Positions 1-8,718 are shown, counted from the first letter of the stretch. The stretch: 46,930 nt of DNA from Methanobacteriota archaeon (GCA_030446015.1 JASUSO010000009.1:1-46930), one strand, 5' to 3'. Made by a program: numbers and translations. Notes: generated by a model from the letters alone, not told the origin.

Positions 1-65
1 TCGACGCTCTCGGTCATCTCCTGGAGTTTGATACGGATTGCCGCATCCCGGATCTTTCCCGTCAT
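1..65 (-). CDS. HepT-like HEPN (DUF86) protein, N-terminal fragment
   Basis: Only the first 21 codons lie in the window; the gene runs off the left edge. The start ATG overlaps the TGA of the upstream nucleotidyltransferase by four bases (ATGA), the usual translational coupling of MntA/HepT pairs. The visible start, MTGKIRDAAIRIKLQEM, fits the first helix of a DUF86/HEPN protein, but no catalytic Rx4-6HxY motif can be seen. HepT proteins are RNases silenced when the partner nucleotidyltransferase AMPylates them. The assignment rests mainly on gene order. Confidence 0.5.
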   Translation of the reverse strand, partial: MTGKIRDAAIRIKLQEMTESV

Positions 66-448
66 GCCATCATCTCTTTGCCGATGTAGTCGTACAACCG
101 GTGCTTAAAATCATCGAATTCCCGGATCGTCCGGTACGCGACGTCGTAGAGGAACCGCTCGTCGGGACAGTAGACTACCTTGCCGCGGAGGACTTCCGTT
201 CGGAGATAGAGCGGCAGGTGGGAGAATATCTGGATATCATAGCGATCGTCGGTGAGTTCGGAGAGCGCCGCAAACCTGAACCGGGCTGCTTCCTCGCGGT
301 CTCCGTCGTAGTAGATGCAGATATCGATGTCGGAGCCCTCTCTCGACCGCCCTTCGGCAACGGACCCGTAGAGGATGATGAAGCGGACTTTCTCGAAACC
401 CTCGATGGTTCCCATCCGCTTCAGTGCGTGCCGGACAAAATGGTTCAC
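62..448 (-). CDS. MntA-like minimal nucleotidyltransferase (antitoxin)
   Basis: A 128-residue minimal nucleotidyltransferase of the Pol-beta superfamily. The glycine motif GSVAEGRS is followed by SDIDICIYY, the G-S...D-x-D signature that binds nucleotide and metal. Proteins of this size act as MntA antitoxins that AMPylate a HEPN partner, and the partner's start overlaps this stop. The predicted start is GTG with a purine-rich GGAGGA tract just upstream; an internal ATG at residue 12 is an alternative. A second, distinct MntA/HepT pair lies at 12893-13540. Confidence 0.75.
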   Translation of the reverse strand: MNHFVRHALKRMGTIEGFEKVRFIILYGSVAEGRSREGSDIDICIYYDGDREEAARFRFAALSELTDDRYDIQIFSHLPLYLRTEVLRGKVVYCPDERFLYDVAYRTIREFDDFKHRLYDYIGKEMMA

Positions 449-663
449 TCCTCCTCCCCTCCCCGGGACGCGCCCGGAAGTTCTGTAGGTTCTAGATGGG
501 GATCGCTCTCACATTAACGTTTCCCGCGGTGTGGGGGCGAATTGGGTCGGTCGTCTGTCCAATTCCCCCACACTGTCAATATCGCCATCCGGGATCCCCG
601 GACAGTCGTTCAGTCCCACAACCACAAAATAGGTGACATAGACTGCTACCCGGCGAGCCGGCT

Positions 664-876
664 CTATTCTTCACGGGATATGTCCGCCTGCCGGAGGATG
701 CGCACGAGCAGGTCGACACTGATCTCTGACCTGTGCGGGTTTGGGATGGTCAGAACGAGATCACCTTTCACCATGAACGGGTGTCTGCCTCCCCGGCACG
801 GTCCCTCGAATCCCAGGGCCCGAAGATTCTTCACCAGCTGGTTCCATGAGACTGGTCTGATCCTATGCTCCGGCAC
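664..876 (-). CDS. hicA: HicA-type mRNA interferase toxin
   Basis: A short basic protein (about 70 residues from the GTG start) with the HicA dsRBD-like pattern. An N-terminal SWNQLVKNLRALGF helix is followed by GGRHPFM, whose His is the expected catalytic residue, and then the strand LVLTIPNPHRSEI. HicA cleaves mRNA and is neutralised by HicB, encoded immediately upstream with an overlap of about 14 bases. The in-frame TTG at 885 is another possible start; GTG at 876 is preferred because HicA proteins are usually 60-80 residues. No truncation is visible. Confidence 0.75.
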   Translation of the reverse strand: MPEHRIRPVSWNQLVKNLRALGFEGPCRGGRHPFMVKGDLVLTIPNPHRSEISVDLLVRILRQADISREE

Positions 877-1123
877 CCGTATCAACCCTGACGATCTCTC
901 CCACCGTGCGACCGGCGATTGGAGGTATCGGGAGGCCGCGCCGGAGTCGTATGATCAACCATTCGTCGATGACGTCGGCAAGGTTTCTCCTGCACTCCTC
1001 AAGCGTCCTGCCGGTAGCAAAGACCCCGGGAAGTTCCGGGATCTCCCCGTAATACGGTTCATCGTCCTCGATAATTTCGTAGTTGGCGTGTTCGAGTGCC
1101 GCGGTGATATACTCAAGGATCAT
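863..1123 (-). CDS. hicB: HicB-type antitoxin
   Basis: An 86-residue HicB-like antitoxin. It has the partial RNase H-like fold pattern YYGEIPELPGVFATGRTLEEC followed by the helix NLADVIDEWLIIRL. HicB binds HicA and usually represses the operon. Order is hicB-hicA. ATG at 1123 was chosen over a TTG four codons upstream. A TATA-like CCTATAT lies about 30 bases before the start on the minus strand, so the mRNA may have a very short leader. There is no obvious C-terminal DNA-binding domain. Confidence 0.7.
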   Translation of the reverse strand: MILEYITAALEHANYEIIEDDEPYYGEIPELPGVFATGRTLEECRRNLADVIDEWLIIRLRRGLPIPPIAGRTVGEIVRVDTGAGA

Positions 1124-1230
1124 TATATACTTCAATGGGATTGCCCCCGCATATAGGATTTTGCTTTTCCTGGTCGGGCGGGATCACGACTGCTGTTGTT
1201 GAGCCGATTCTTCGGGGTGGCCCCGATGTG

Positions 1231-2073
1231 CTACGGGTGCGCTTCACTCCCGGCACGGTCTTCCCAGAGCCCGGCAAAGACCCGCACCTGCCGGGTGTAG
1301 ACGTTCGCCGAGTCCTCCTTGTACTCGAGGGTCGTCAGGACGGCGGAGTGCCGCCGCAGCCGGGCAAAGACCGCCGCAAGGTCGAGGCCGCCGTCGGGAT
1401 GGTCGAGTGCGAGGTGCTCGTCGGTGATCGAGCCCCGCCGGATGTTTGAGAGGTGGTGGAGGGCCACGTTGAGGTCTTCGAACCGTTCCAGTTCATCCAC
1501 GAACGAGAGATGCCGGTAGTTTGCGGTGCAGGCGAGGTGGGGGAAGTCGAGGCAGAACCGGGTGATCCTGGTGCCTGCTAGCGCCGCGAGTTCTTTGGCG
1601 GTGTTCCCGAGGAGGGGGTAGCCGGCGTAGACGGCGGGGAGGTTCTCGAGGGTGAGGCGGGGATCGGCGTGGCGGTCGAGGAAGTCGGCGAACGTATCCT
1701 CGGCGTCAGAGCGGCCTCCGGGTTCGTACCGGCCTGCGTGGAGGACGATCGTCTCTGCGCCGAGGGCGTCGGCGGCTTCGAGCGTCTGCCGCATCGCCTC
1801 TTCTATATATTCCTCGATCTCGCCGGGCGGACGATCGTCATAGGCGGCGGGGGCGCAGGGGTTGACGCCGTGGCTGTGGTGGGGCGCGTGGACGATCGAA
1901 GGGATGCCGGATGCGGCGACCCGGTCGAGGCGTTCGCGGAAGAGCCGCCGGGGCAGGGGGACGGCCTGCACCTGGATGTGCCGGATCGCGCCGTCTTCGT
2001 AGAGTCCCGCGAGCAGGGCAAGCGTCTCTTCGTCGTCGAGGCGCACGGTGCAGCCGAGATTGTAATCAACCAT
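1231..2073 (-). CDS. Sugar phosphate isomerase/epimerase-like TIM-barrel protein
   Basis: A 280-residue protein of the xylose isomerase/AP endonuclease TIM-barrel superfamily. Candidate metal or active-site motifs are VHAPHHSHGVNP near residue 65, ETIVLHAGR near 110, LTLENLP near 145, CLDFPHLA near 175 and ALHHLSN near 205. Family members isomerise sugars or cleave abasic DNA; the substrate here cannot be told. ATG at 2073 was chosen because GGAGGG sits just upstream and a longer frame would run into tRNA-Gln. It is probably a single-gene transcript. Confidence 0.65.
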   Translation of the reverse strand: MVDYNLGCTVRLDDEETLALLAGLYEDGAIRHIQVQAVPLPRRLFRERLDRVAASGIPSIVHAPHHSHGVNPCAPAAYDDRPPGEIEEYIEEAMRQTLEAADALGAETIVLHAGRYEPGGRSDAEDTFADFLDRHADPRLTLENLPAVYAGYPLLGNTAKELAALAGTRITRFCLDFPHLACTANYRHLSFVDELERFEDLNVALHHLSNIRRGSITDEHLALDHPDGGLDLAAVFARLRRHSAVLTTLEYKEDSANVYTRQVRVFAGLWEDRAGSEAHP

Positions 2074-2122
2074 ATACCACCCTCCGGTGTATGCTGGTTT
2101 GAAGGCGGAGAAAAAGATTGAG

Positions 2123-2195
2123 TAGCCCGGAGCAGATTCGAACTGCTGTCGCAAGGTCCAGAGCCTTGCATGATTGACCGCTACACTACCGGGCT
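2123..2195 (-). tRNA. tRNA-Gln (CUG anticodon)
   Basis: On the minus strand the ends form a 7-bp acceptor stem (AGCCCGG with CCGGGCT). The anticodon stem is CAAGG/CCTTG around loop CTCTGGA, giving anticodon CUG, which reads CAG (Gln). The T-arm GTTCGAATC is intact. CCA is not encoded and no intron is visible. It lies about 50 bases upstream of the TIM-barrel gene on the same strand. Confidence 0.9.
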
Positions 2196-2247
2196 ATTGG
2201 GCTCTAAAATGTTGTTTCTGAATCTTAATTAAAGTGACGGCCGGGGG

Positions 2248-2973
2248 TTATGCCCCGGACGAGCGCGGGCACTTCCCGCAGGCCCGGCAGACTTCGGCAA
2301 CCGGCCGTATTTCGGTGCCGGATTTACAAAACGGCTCGATATCGTTGAGATCCCGGCGGTAGTAGATGTGGGGGACGAGCGCGATGTGGGTGTAGCGCCC
2401 GCAGGGCACGCCGAGCCGGTCCGCGATCATCCTCTGGAGGCGGACGAGCGCGTACATGTTCGCGCCGGCGGCGGAGAGGATGTCGTTGCTCCTGAAGACG
2501 ACCTTCATCTGGAGTTTCCCGTCCCGAAGCAGGCACTGGACGAGCTGGAGGCAGGGGCAGTCGTCGAGGTTCTCGTCGACGGCGGGGTTCCAGGTGATCG
2601 CGACCGCCCGCCGGGAGTTCGGGGCGGCGGCGAGTTTCCGGGCGATGTAGTCGATCTGGTCGATGTGGACGTCCTTGCCGTTCACCATAAGTTGTTCCCC
2701 CCAGTCGAAGAGCCGCCGGTGGTAGTCGTACTCGAACTTCGCGTCGGAACCCTTGAGGAGGTTCTCGGCGTAGACGTCCAGGAACCGCTGCTGGAACCGG
2801 GAGGCGGGGCTTGCCATCGGCTCGCTCTCCGGTGACTCCACCTCAAGCGCGAGCTCCTCGCACTCTATCGTCGCCTCGTCGTTCTCGGTCTCCAGAACCC
2901 ATCCCTTCTCGAGGACGGTCCTGACCGCCAGTTCGTGTGCCCGTGCGAGCGTGGGTGCCCGAATGATCCGCAT
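2248..2973 (-). CDS. thyA: Archaeal-type thymidylate synthase
   Basis: A 241-residue protein matching the short archaeal ThyA-like family, which converts dUMP to dTMP. The proposed nucleophile is Cys141 in DCPCLQLVQ, equivalent to the PCHxxxQ motif of ThyA. RSNDILSAAGANMYAL is the substrate-binding region, and PHIYYRRDLNDI matches the conserved HxYxxxxxxI segment. The protein ends with CRACGKCPRSSGA, three closely spaced cysteines (CxxCGxC) that could bind metal; this is unusual for bacterial ThyA. ATG start at 2973. It makes a natural pair with the dUTPase-family gene at 22330 in dTTP supply, although the two are far apart. Confidence 0.8.
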   Translation of the reverse strand: MRIIRAPTLARAHELAVRTVLEKGWVLETENDEATIECEELALEVESPESEPMASPASRFQQRFLDVYAENLLKGSDAKFEYDYHRRLFDWGEQLMVNGKDVHIDQIDYIARKLAAAPNSRRAVAITWNPAVDENLDDCPCLQLVQCLLRDGKLQMKVVFRSNDILSAAGANMYALVRLQRMIADRLGVPCGRYTHIALVPHIYYRRDLNDIEPFCKSGTEIRPVAEVCRACGKCPRSSGA

Positions 2974-3025
2974 AGAGAGTAGTTTGCAGGCCGGGGTAGA
3001 AAAGGCTCCCCACTGGGAACGGTCA

Positions 3026-3218
3026 TGTATATACGTGCTCCGGTGGTCTCCCCGCCGGGGGCGGCCGGCCGGGGTGCGGGCACGGCGGGCACCGGCACCG
3101 ATCCCGTCCGGGCGGTGCAGGGCGCGTGCGGCACCGCGGAGCGTAAGCGCGGCAGGGTCGTGCAGGGAGCGCTGCCGGGGTCGGGAGTTCCCGCTAATCC
3201 GCGGAGTAAGATTTTTAT
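3026..3218. other. Very GC-rich intergenic segment, candidate structured RNA
   Basis: Between thyA and the S-layer gene lie about 490 bases without a credible protein gene. Its first part starts with a TATA-like TGTATATAC near 3025 and continues as about 160 bases of very high GC with several self-complementary stretches, for example GGCAG with CTGCC at 3153-3180. It ends in GATTTTTATCC at 3209-3219. A promoter-like start, GC-rich body and T-rich end would fit a small non-coding RNA, but no known family is recognised. The direction would be plus if the TATA reading is right. Confidence 0.3.
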
Positions 3219-3335
3219 CCTCGCGTATCTATGGACTCCGGTGATCCGGGAATGAAGCGTGATCCTGACGCATTCGGGGCGTTTTCCAGTATTGTGGTGC
3301 CTTTCGGGGGCGTCGGACACCCGGTCGACCACAAA

Positions 3336-3347
3336 GGATATATTAAG
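3336..3347 (+). promoter_or_regulatory. Probable promoter of the S-layer gene
   Basis: AAGGATATATTAAG has an archaeal TATA box with a preceding purine-rich BRE-like stretch. Transcription about 25 bases downstream would leave a leader of roughly 100 nucleotides before the ATG at 3470. That is long for an archaeal mRNA but common for highly expressed surface-protein genes. The ribosome binding site GGAGGT is at 3459-3464. Confidence 0.5.
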
Positions 3348-3469
3348 TGTTCCACAAATATTGTGACATATTCCGTGAATCGGAGTATAGAGCGTGGTGA
3401 ACCCGTATTCGACGTCTGTCGAGTACCTCGTGTTCACATTCCCTCATGTCATCACAATGGAGGTATAGT

Positions 3470-5866
3470 ATGAAGAGTATGACAAAATTGATGGTTGTCG
3501 CCATGGTTCTCGCGGCTGCGCTGGTCGTTGCACCGGCTGCGGCGAGGACGATTGATACAAACGGCACCACCATCTATGTAGGTGAAGAGAACGTTAACTT
3601 CGCCCCGAATAGCACCATAGTTAATGGTTTTGGTGCTTTCGTACCTACGAATGTTGACCGACTGGTCCACTACAGTGACCCCTCGGCAGGAGCCGTTGAT
3701 AACACCATCCTTGCAGCGAGCGGTAACATTACCGAGCTGACTCGGTCCGCTGTTGGCACAACTACCGGCACTTACTATGTGTTTGCCGGTGGTGACACTG
3801 GTAGCCGGAACAACGCTGTGGGATCCGTCAACATCCAGTACCCCGAAGCAACACTCGATGTTGTGCTGAACACGTCCCGGCAGGACTCCGTGAACGGCAA
3901 ATCCGTCACCCGGGACAACGAACTGGCCTTCAAGTTGACGAACAACCTGAACGGTCTTAAGGGCACTGGGGCCCAGATGCAGATCGAGGTCACTCTGCCT
4001 GGTGGCGGTGTGACGACCACATTCGGCAATGCTCCCCTGAAGAACATTGACGTTAATGGTACGACCGCATGGAAGTATCCTATTGTCCTGACGAACGCTG
4101 AGGCTGGAACCTACACCGCCGTGGCGAAGTGGCCCAGCGGCTCCGACTTCTACGGCAAGGGCTTCGACTCCAAGGCTGTGACCTTTGAGGTTCTCACCAA
4201 GAAGCTCGCAATTTCGGCAAACAAGGACACGGTTGTCCGCGGCAACAGTTTCTCGGTGACTGTCACCGGCGAATCGAAGGCCGAGTACTACCTGTTCGTT
4301 AAGAATGCAACCCTTGCTGGGTACCAATACCCGGTGCTTGCACCCGGTCAGAACGGTGTGACGAATTCCACGGCTGCATACTTTGCGGCTAATGAGGGCG
4401 TGGGCGGGAAGTTAGTGAACGTCACTGCTTCGACCGTTCCGAGGGTTGACGGCGCTCAGGCATTAATTGAGACTAACGCCGCCGGCACCCGTACCCTTCA
4501 GTTCAACACCAACACGAGCACCGACGACCGGCAGTTCACCATCCGGATTCAGGACCTGATGGACAAGAGCACCTACGACGAGGTCAAGGTGAAGGTCGAG
4601 AAGGGTGAGGTCACCATCACTGCATCCGGCACCGGTGTCTACTACATCGGCGAGGAGATCACGCTCTCCGGAACCAACACCGACAGCGACTACGTCTACC
4701 TCTTCCTGACCGGCCCGAACCTCGGCACCAACGGCGTCAAACTTGCGGATGCAAAAACGAAGGTTCTGGGCAGCGGCCTTGCGTATAGAGATAACTACAC
4801 TGTAGAAAGCGTTGAGACCGACGACACCTGGTCCTACAAGTGGGACACCTCCAGTCTCGGACAGGTCATCGACGCTGGCGGTTACACGATCTATGCTGTC
4901 GCAGAGCCCCGTACCAAGGATGATCTCAGCGACGTCAAGTACGCAACTGCTTCCGTCACGCTGAAGTCCGCTTTCATCACTGCAACCACGAGCGGCGCCA
5001 CTGTTGCGAAGGGTGACAAACTGCTGATCACCGGAACCGCACAGGGCAACCCGGACAACGTGTATGTCTGGATCTTCGGCAAGAACTACCGTGCCCTTGC
5101 AAAGTCTGCAAGTGTTGAGTCCGACGGCAGCTTCGAGTACAAACTCGAGTCCGGCGACACCAAGGACCTGACCGCAGGTCAGTACTTCGTCGTCGTCCAG
5201 CACCCGATGACCAATGGATACGGTGTCACGGCTAGCGGCACCACGATCAACGCGCCCGGTATGACGGCAGTTGATCTTGCTACTCTGCAGGCATCCGACG
5301 CGGCAACCGCGCTGGTCAACGCCCTTGACTCCCCGAACGTCGACGACACCTACACGAAGCTCACCTTCGTGATCGAGGAGCCCCAGATCTTCATCGACCC
5401 GATCGGCGACAAGGAAGCGGGCAGCAAGTTCACGATCTCCGGAACCACCAACCTCGCTGTCGGCGACAAGCTGATCATCGACGTGACCTCCGCTGCGTTC
5501 CAGCCGAGCAAGAAGACTGAGACCTCCGGATTCGCCAGCGCCTCCGGCACTGTCACCGTCGAGAAGGGTGACGGCACCAACAAGTGGTCCTTCGAGGTTG
5601 ACGCGACCGGCTTCAAGCCCGACCAGTACATCGTCAAGATCGAGTCTGTCGAGACCGACACGACCCAGACGGCGAACTTCAACGTAGTCGAGCCCAAGCC
5701 GACCACGCAGCCCACGGGCACCGTGACCACGCAGCCCACTGGAACTGCAACCACTGCTACCACGACCACCACCACAACCACCCCGACCCAGTCCCCTGGA
5801 TTCGGAGCGCTTGTTGCTCTGGCCGGCCTTGGTGCAGTTGCATTCCTGGTTCTGCGCCGGAACTAA
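3470..5866 (+). CDS. S-layer glycoprotein with PGF-CTERM anchor
   Basis: A 798-residue exported protein. Residues 1-26 are a Sec signal peptide ending near APAAA. The N-terminal IYVGEENVNF-type region resembles the DUF3821/S-layer domain of Methanomicrobiales. Several beta-sandwich repeats follow, recognisable by recurring G-E-x-I/F-T-I-S-G-T segments (near residues 400, 520 and 645). Many N-x-S/T sites suggest N-glycosylation. A Thr/Pro-rich linker precedes SPGFGALVALAGLGA and a final LRRN, a PGF-CTERM signal cleaved by archaeosortase and exchanged for a lipid anchor. The second ATG is chosen as start because GGAGGT lies six bases before it. A strong promoter, an isolated transcript and a T-run terminator fit a major cell-wall protein. 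Confidence 0.85.
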   Translation: MKSMTKLMVVAMVLAAALVVAPAAARTIDTNGTTIYVGEENVNFAPNSTIVNGFGAFVPTNVDRLVHYSDPSAGAVDNTILAASGNITELTRSAVGTTTGTYYVFAGGDTGSRNNAVGSVNIQYPEATLDVVLNTSRQDSVNGKSVTRDNELAFKLTNNLNGLKGTGAQMQIEVTLPGGGVTTTFGNAPLKNIDVNGTTAWKYPIVLTNAEAGTYTAVAKWPSGSDFYGKGFDSKAVTFEVLTKKLAISANKDTVVRGNSFSVTVTGESKAEYYLFVKNATLAGYQYPVLAPGQNGVTNSTAAYFAANEGVGGKLVNVTASTVPRVDGAQALIETNAAGTRTLQFNTNTSTDDRQFTIRIQDLMDKSTYDEVKVKVEKGEVTITASGTGVYYIGEEITLSGTNTDSDYVYLFLTGPNLGTNGVKLADAKTKVLGSGLAYRDNYTVESVETDDTWSYKWDTSSLGQVIDAGGYTIYAVAEPRTKDDLSDVKYATASVTLKSAFITATTSGATVAKGDKLLITGTAQGNPDNVYVWIFGKNYRALAKSASVESDGSFEYKLESGDTKDLTAGQYFVVVQHPMTNGYGVTASGTTINAPGMTAVDLATLQASDAATALVNALDSPNVDDTYTKLTFVIEEPQIFIDPIGDKEAGSKFTISGTTNLAVGDKLIIDVTSAAFQPSKKTETSGFASASGTVTVEKGDGTNKWSFEVDATGFKPDQYIVKIESVETDTTQTANFNVVEPKPTTQPTGTVTTQPTGTATTATTTTTTTTPTQSPGFGALVALAGLGAVAFLVLRRN

Positions 5867-5883
5867 CCCTAACTAACTAACCC

Positions 5884-5890
5884 TTTTTTT
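5884..5890 (+). terminator. T-run terminator after the S-layer gene
   Basis: Seven thymines begin 17 bases after the S-layer stop, following short AACTAACC repeats. Oligo-T tracts are the main intrinsic archaeal termination signal. Confidence 0.55.
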
Positions 5891-6020
5891 ATTTCACGCT
5901 GTTTTGGTGAAGCGGTTTTCGAGGTACGGGACGGTGCCGCGGGCCTGAGGGTTCTGTGGGCTGCCGGTAGTGTTTTAGGGCAACTAGGCAGTTAACATTC
6001 CACGTACTCCGCGTCCACCG

Positions 6021-6106
6021 GTCTCACGCGAAGTGCGACGGATACAAGGTCTGGAGCGTGAGAAGGCCGAAAGTCTTCGAACCGCGAAGGCCGCGAAGAA
6101 CAAGAC
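6021..6106. repeat. Dispersed GCGAAG-type intergenic repeat, copy 1
   Basis: CTCACGCGAAG at 6023-6033 and ACCGCGAAGGCCGCGAAGAA at 6081-6100 share the word family seen at 29703-29777, 29811-29820 and 46894-46923. The element lies in a region of about 950 bases (5867-6821) with no convincing intact gene. It is non-coding and its function is unknown. Confidence 0.5.
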
Positions 6107-6341
6107 CGGAGACGGGCAAACTTCGCGAACTTCTGGGCGAGAGGTTGTCCCAAAACACCGCTACCGGGAGGGGGGCACCCACTCGCACCTTCGGTGCTCA
6201 TGCATCAGCCGTTCCGCCGGATACACCTCCCGGACCCTCCCCCGAGTTGCGATATGCGATAGTTCATAGAACCGGAGCAGGAGCACCGAAGGTGCGACTC
6301 CTAGTAGGAAGCCGTTTCACCCTCCTTGCCCAGGGTAGAGT

Positions 6342-6780
6342 TCAGATGGTAAATACACCGGTGGTAAGTGCTCCGATTAGGGTATACCGAAGGTCCAGAG
6401 ATCTTTTTGGGATGACCCATATGTTGTTCGCATTCCGGGCGAAGAGCACTTCCGGTTTGCCTTCAAAAGGTTGCGTGGCTTCCAGCGTAGCGAAATCCAG
6501 AATTATCTTCCCTGCTGGCGTCATCTTCGTGACGTTCTTTTACGTGGCATCTCAATCACTCCGATCATCACACCGACCGTGCAGGACCTCACCTGGTCGC
6601 CCGGGTATAGAGTTCGACACAGTCCAACGCCCACTCAAATGCCTCCTCAGAATTCGGGATAGTCTTCATCTGATGCCGGAGCGATGCGGTCCATGATGCT
6701 GAAAACTGGTTACGCCTCTTCACAAGCACGGAGTTGTCCGGGACGACCTCTTTACATCCGCAGATCGAAATGCTAATCAA
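6342..6780 (-). pseudogene. Possible decayed gene, two overlapping short frames
   Basis: Two minus-strand frames abut here: 6589-6780 (63 codons, ending CVELYTRATR) and 6342-6524 (60 codons, starting MTPAGKIILDF). They are in different frames with about 65 bases between them. Each has protein-like composition, for example VPDNSVLVKRRNQF and FEGKPEVLFARNANNIW. I recognise neither. They could be a frameshifted gene, two tiny genes or chance; the upstream end shares the AT-rich control region of the divergent fic gene. Confidence 0.25.
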
Positions 6781-6807
6781 ATACTAATATCTACTAAATT
6801 AGTATTT
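6779..6807. promoter_or_regulatory. Operator-like palindrome upstream of fic
   Basis: Two 10-base arms, AAATACTAAT (6779-6788) and ATTAGTATTT (6798-6807), form a perfect inverted repeat around a 9-base spacer. The spacer itself holds another TACTAA word. A related CTAAT lies at 6773-6777. The site ends 14 bases before the fic ATG and overlaps the expected core promoter, so a bound repressor would block transcription. The Fic protein has a C-terminal winged-helix domain and could bind here itself. Confidence 0.55.
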
Positions 6808-6821
6808 ACGAGACCGGACCC

Positions 6822-8168
6822 ATGACCAGATTCCCCGAAAGACCGCCCCAAACCCGGGATGGGAAAATCCTCAAGGTGCTCAGCGGCATCTTAGAGGATC
6901 CCGACTTCAGGAAGACAGTGACCGACTACAACAACCGCTACCTCGCCTGGGACGAACTCACCTACCGCATCCCTGACCCGGAGAAGAGGCTCGCGACCTG
7001 GACGGTCATGAAAATGCTTCGGGCGATGCGCTACGAACCCGTCCCTTTCGCCCACCTCGACCTCAGGTACTCGATCACCCCCGAATCCTTGCGGAACCTA
7101 CATGTCTTCGACCAGTACCTCTCCGGCATCATCCGGCTCCACAATAGAACCATCAGGCTCGACCAGTCTTATATCATCAACTCGTTCATGGAGGAGGCCA
7201 TCGCCTCAAGCATCCTTGAAGGGGCGGCGACCACCCGTAGGGCCGCAAAAGAGATGCTCCGGAGGGGGATGCGCCCGAGGAATCGGTCTGAGCAGATGGT
7301 GGTCAACAGTTACAAGGCCATGCAGTCCATACTGGAGAGAAAGGATGAACCACTGACCCCGGAACTCATCCTTGAAACCCACCGGATTGTGACAGAGAAC
7401 ACCCTCAACAGTGCCGCCGTCGGACGATTCCGGGAGACCGACGATATTGTGGTCGCCGATCCCGTCACCGGCACTGTCTATCACAAGCCCCCTGACCACG
7501 CAGAGATCCCGGTGATGATCGAGGAGTTGTGCCGGTTCGCAAACGCTGACGACGAAGAAGGCGTCGGGAGATTCATCCACCCCATCGTCAAGGGGATCAT
7601 CCTCCACTTCCTCATCGGCTACATCCACCCCTTCGAAGATGGCAACGGGAGGACCGCACGGAGCATCTTCTACTGGTACGTTCTCTCGCGGGGCTACTGG
7701 CTCTTTGAGTACATGCCCATCTCCCGGATCATCCTCCGGTCGAAGAGGGACTACGCTCTCGCCTACCTCCGCACCGAGCACGACGAGATGGACCTGACTT
7801 ACTTCATCCTCTACAACATCAGGTGCATCGAAGAGGCACGAAAGGACCTGCTCGCCTACATCGAGAAGAAGCAGAGCGAGCAGAACCGGACAGAAGCAAT
7901 CATTAAGAGCATCAGGGGGATCAACCAGAGGCAGGCGGAGATCCTCCAGTGCATGATGGAGCGCGGTGATGAGCACTTCACCATCCGCCAGGTCATGGAG
8001 ACCTACGGCGTCGTCTACCAGACAGCAAGGACCGATCTTCTCCGCCTTGCTGAACTGGGTTGTGTCAGGAAAGAGAAGCGCGGCCGGGAGTTTATGTTTG
8101 CCTTTAACCGGGAGTGCGATCTCTGGAAGAGGGGATTGGGGATGCCTTCGCGGTTGGGAACTAAATAG
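6822..8168 (+). CDS. Fic/DOC family AMP-transferase with C-terminal winged helix
   Basis: A 448-residue Fic protein. The catalytic motif HPFEDGNGRTAR near residue 270 is complete; its His deprotonates the target hydroxyl and the loop binds nucleotide phosphates. A helix with SSILEG near residue 130 matches the inhibitory (S/T)xxxE(G/N) motif, so activity is probably autoinhibited in cis. The N-terminal part resembles the Fic_N region. Residues from about 365 to 435 (RQAEILQCMMERGDEHFTIRQV...YQTARTDLLRLAELG) form a winged helix-turn-helix typical of multi-domain Fic proteins. Family members AMPylate proteins and often act in stress or phage response. The palindrome at 6779-6807 suggests autoregulation. 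It stands alone between decayed sequences. Confidence 0.85.
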   Translation: MTRFPERPPQTRDGKILKVLSGILEDPDFRKTVTDYNNRYLAWDELTYRIPDPEKRLATWTVMKMLRAMRYEPVPFAHLDLRYSITPESLRNLHVFDQYLSGIIRLHNRTIRLDQSYIINSFMEEAIASSILEGAATTRRAAKEMLRRGMRPRNRSEQMVVNSYKAMQSILERKDEPLTPELILETHRIVTENTLNSAAVGRFRETDDIVVADPVTGTVYHKPPDHAEIPVMIEELCRFANADDEEGVGRFIHPIVKGIILHFLIGYIHPFEDGNGRTARSIFYWYVLSRGYWLFEYMPISRIILRSKRDYALAYLRTEHDEMDLTYFILYNIRCIEEARKDLLAYIEKKQSEQNRTEAIIKSIRGINQRQAEILQCMMERGDEHFTIRQVMETYGVVYQTARTDLLRLAELGCVRKEKRGREFMFAFNRECDLWKRGLGMPSRLGTK

Positions 8169-8221
8169 GAATACCTCATCGATGAATCGTTGTCGAAACT
8201 GATTTAATTAGGCTGCTTCCT

Positions 8222-8593
8222 TTGCACCCCGGCAAGACTGTATCGACACCGGCGCCCGCCATGACTGCCAGGGAGAGGGTTGATGTGGTGGAGCCTGAGG
8301 TCTCATCGACGCCCACACCTGCCGCCTCGGCCGCAACCCCGACGCCGAAAGAAGCGCCTGTTGTGTATTATGCGCCTATCGGGCTTGTCGTCGCAGGACT
8401 GCTTGCCTTCACGTTCAGGCGCCGGGAGTCATCGTGGTGGGGCGTGGGTCGATTGACCTCTCCCGGTCATAACGACAAACCCCAATTTTTCGCAACCCGT
8501 CTCCCGGTAAACCGGATCGCTATTTACGCAGTTGAGACCCGGGCCGTATCGAACCGGAGGTCGATAGCTACCTGCACTTTTCGTTCCGCATGA
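8222..8593 (+). pseudogene. Remnant of an exported protein C-terminus
   Basis: The frame has a Thr/Pro/Ala-rich stretch (VSSTPTPAASAATPTP) followed by a hydrophobic segment VVYYAPIGLVVAGLLAF and RRRE. This is the usual end of a methanogen surface protein: linker, membrane anchor, basic tail. There is no signal peptide or upstream domain, and the frame then runs on into unlikely sequence. It is best read as the 3' stub of a lost surface-protein gene; a short one-span membrane protein is a less likely alternative. Confidence 0.35.
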
Positions 8594-8673
8594 CCTCTCT
8601 TTGTGGTAGAATGAAACCTGCAGGCACACAACGGGCCGGTGGGCCGGTGGACTGTCTCCATCAGCAGGATGCC

Positions 8674-8718
8674 GGTGTACAGTTGTACACCGCCGGAAAT
8701 GCACAAAGTTACACCGCC
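8674..8718 (-). repeat. GGCGGTGTA repeat pair with 24-base period
   Basis: On the minus strand GGCGGTGTA occurs twice, 24 bases apart (8710-8718 and 8686-8694). A copy of TGTACA also makes a short palindrome at 8676-8690. The same word with the same 24-base spacing recurs on the plus strand at 12542-12574. Such spaced terminal repeats are known from IS21-type element ends, but no transposase is attached. Confidence 0.4.

Noticed and set aside
5992-6696. Several overlapping open frames in the S-layer to fic gap
   Set aside because: They have Arg/Ser-rich shadow composition, overlap the dispersed repeat, and lack ribosome sites or conserved motifs.
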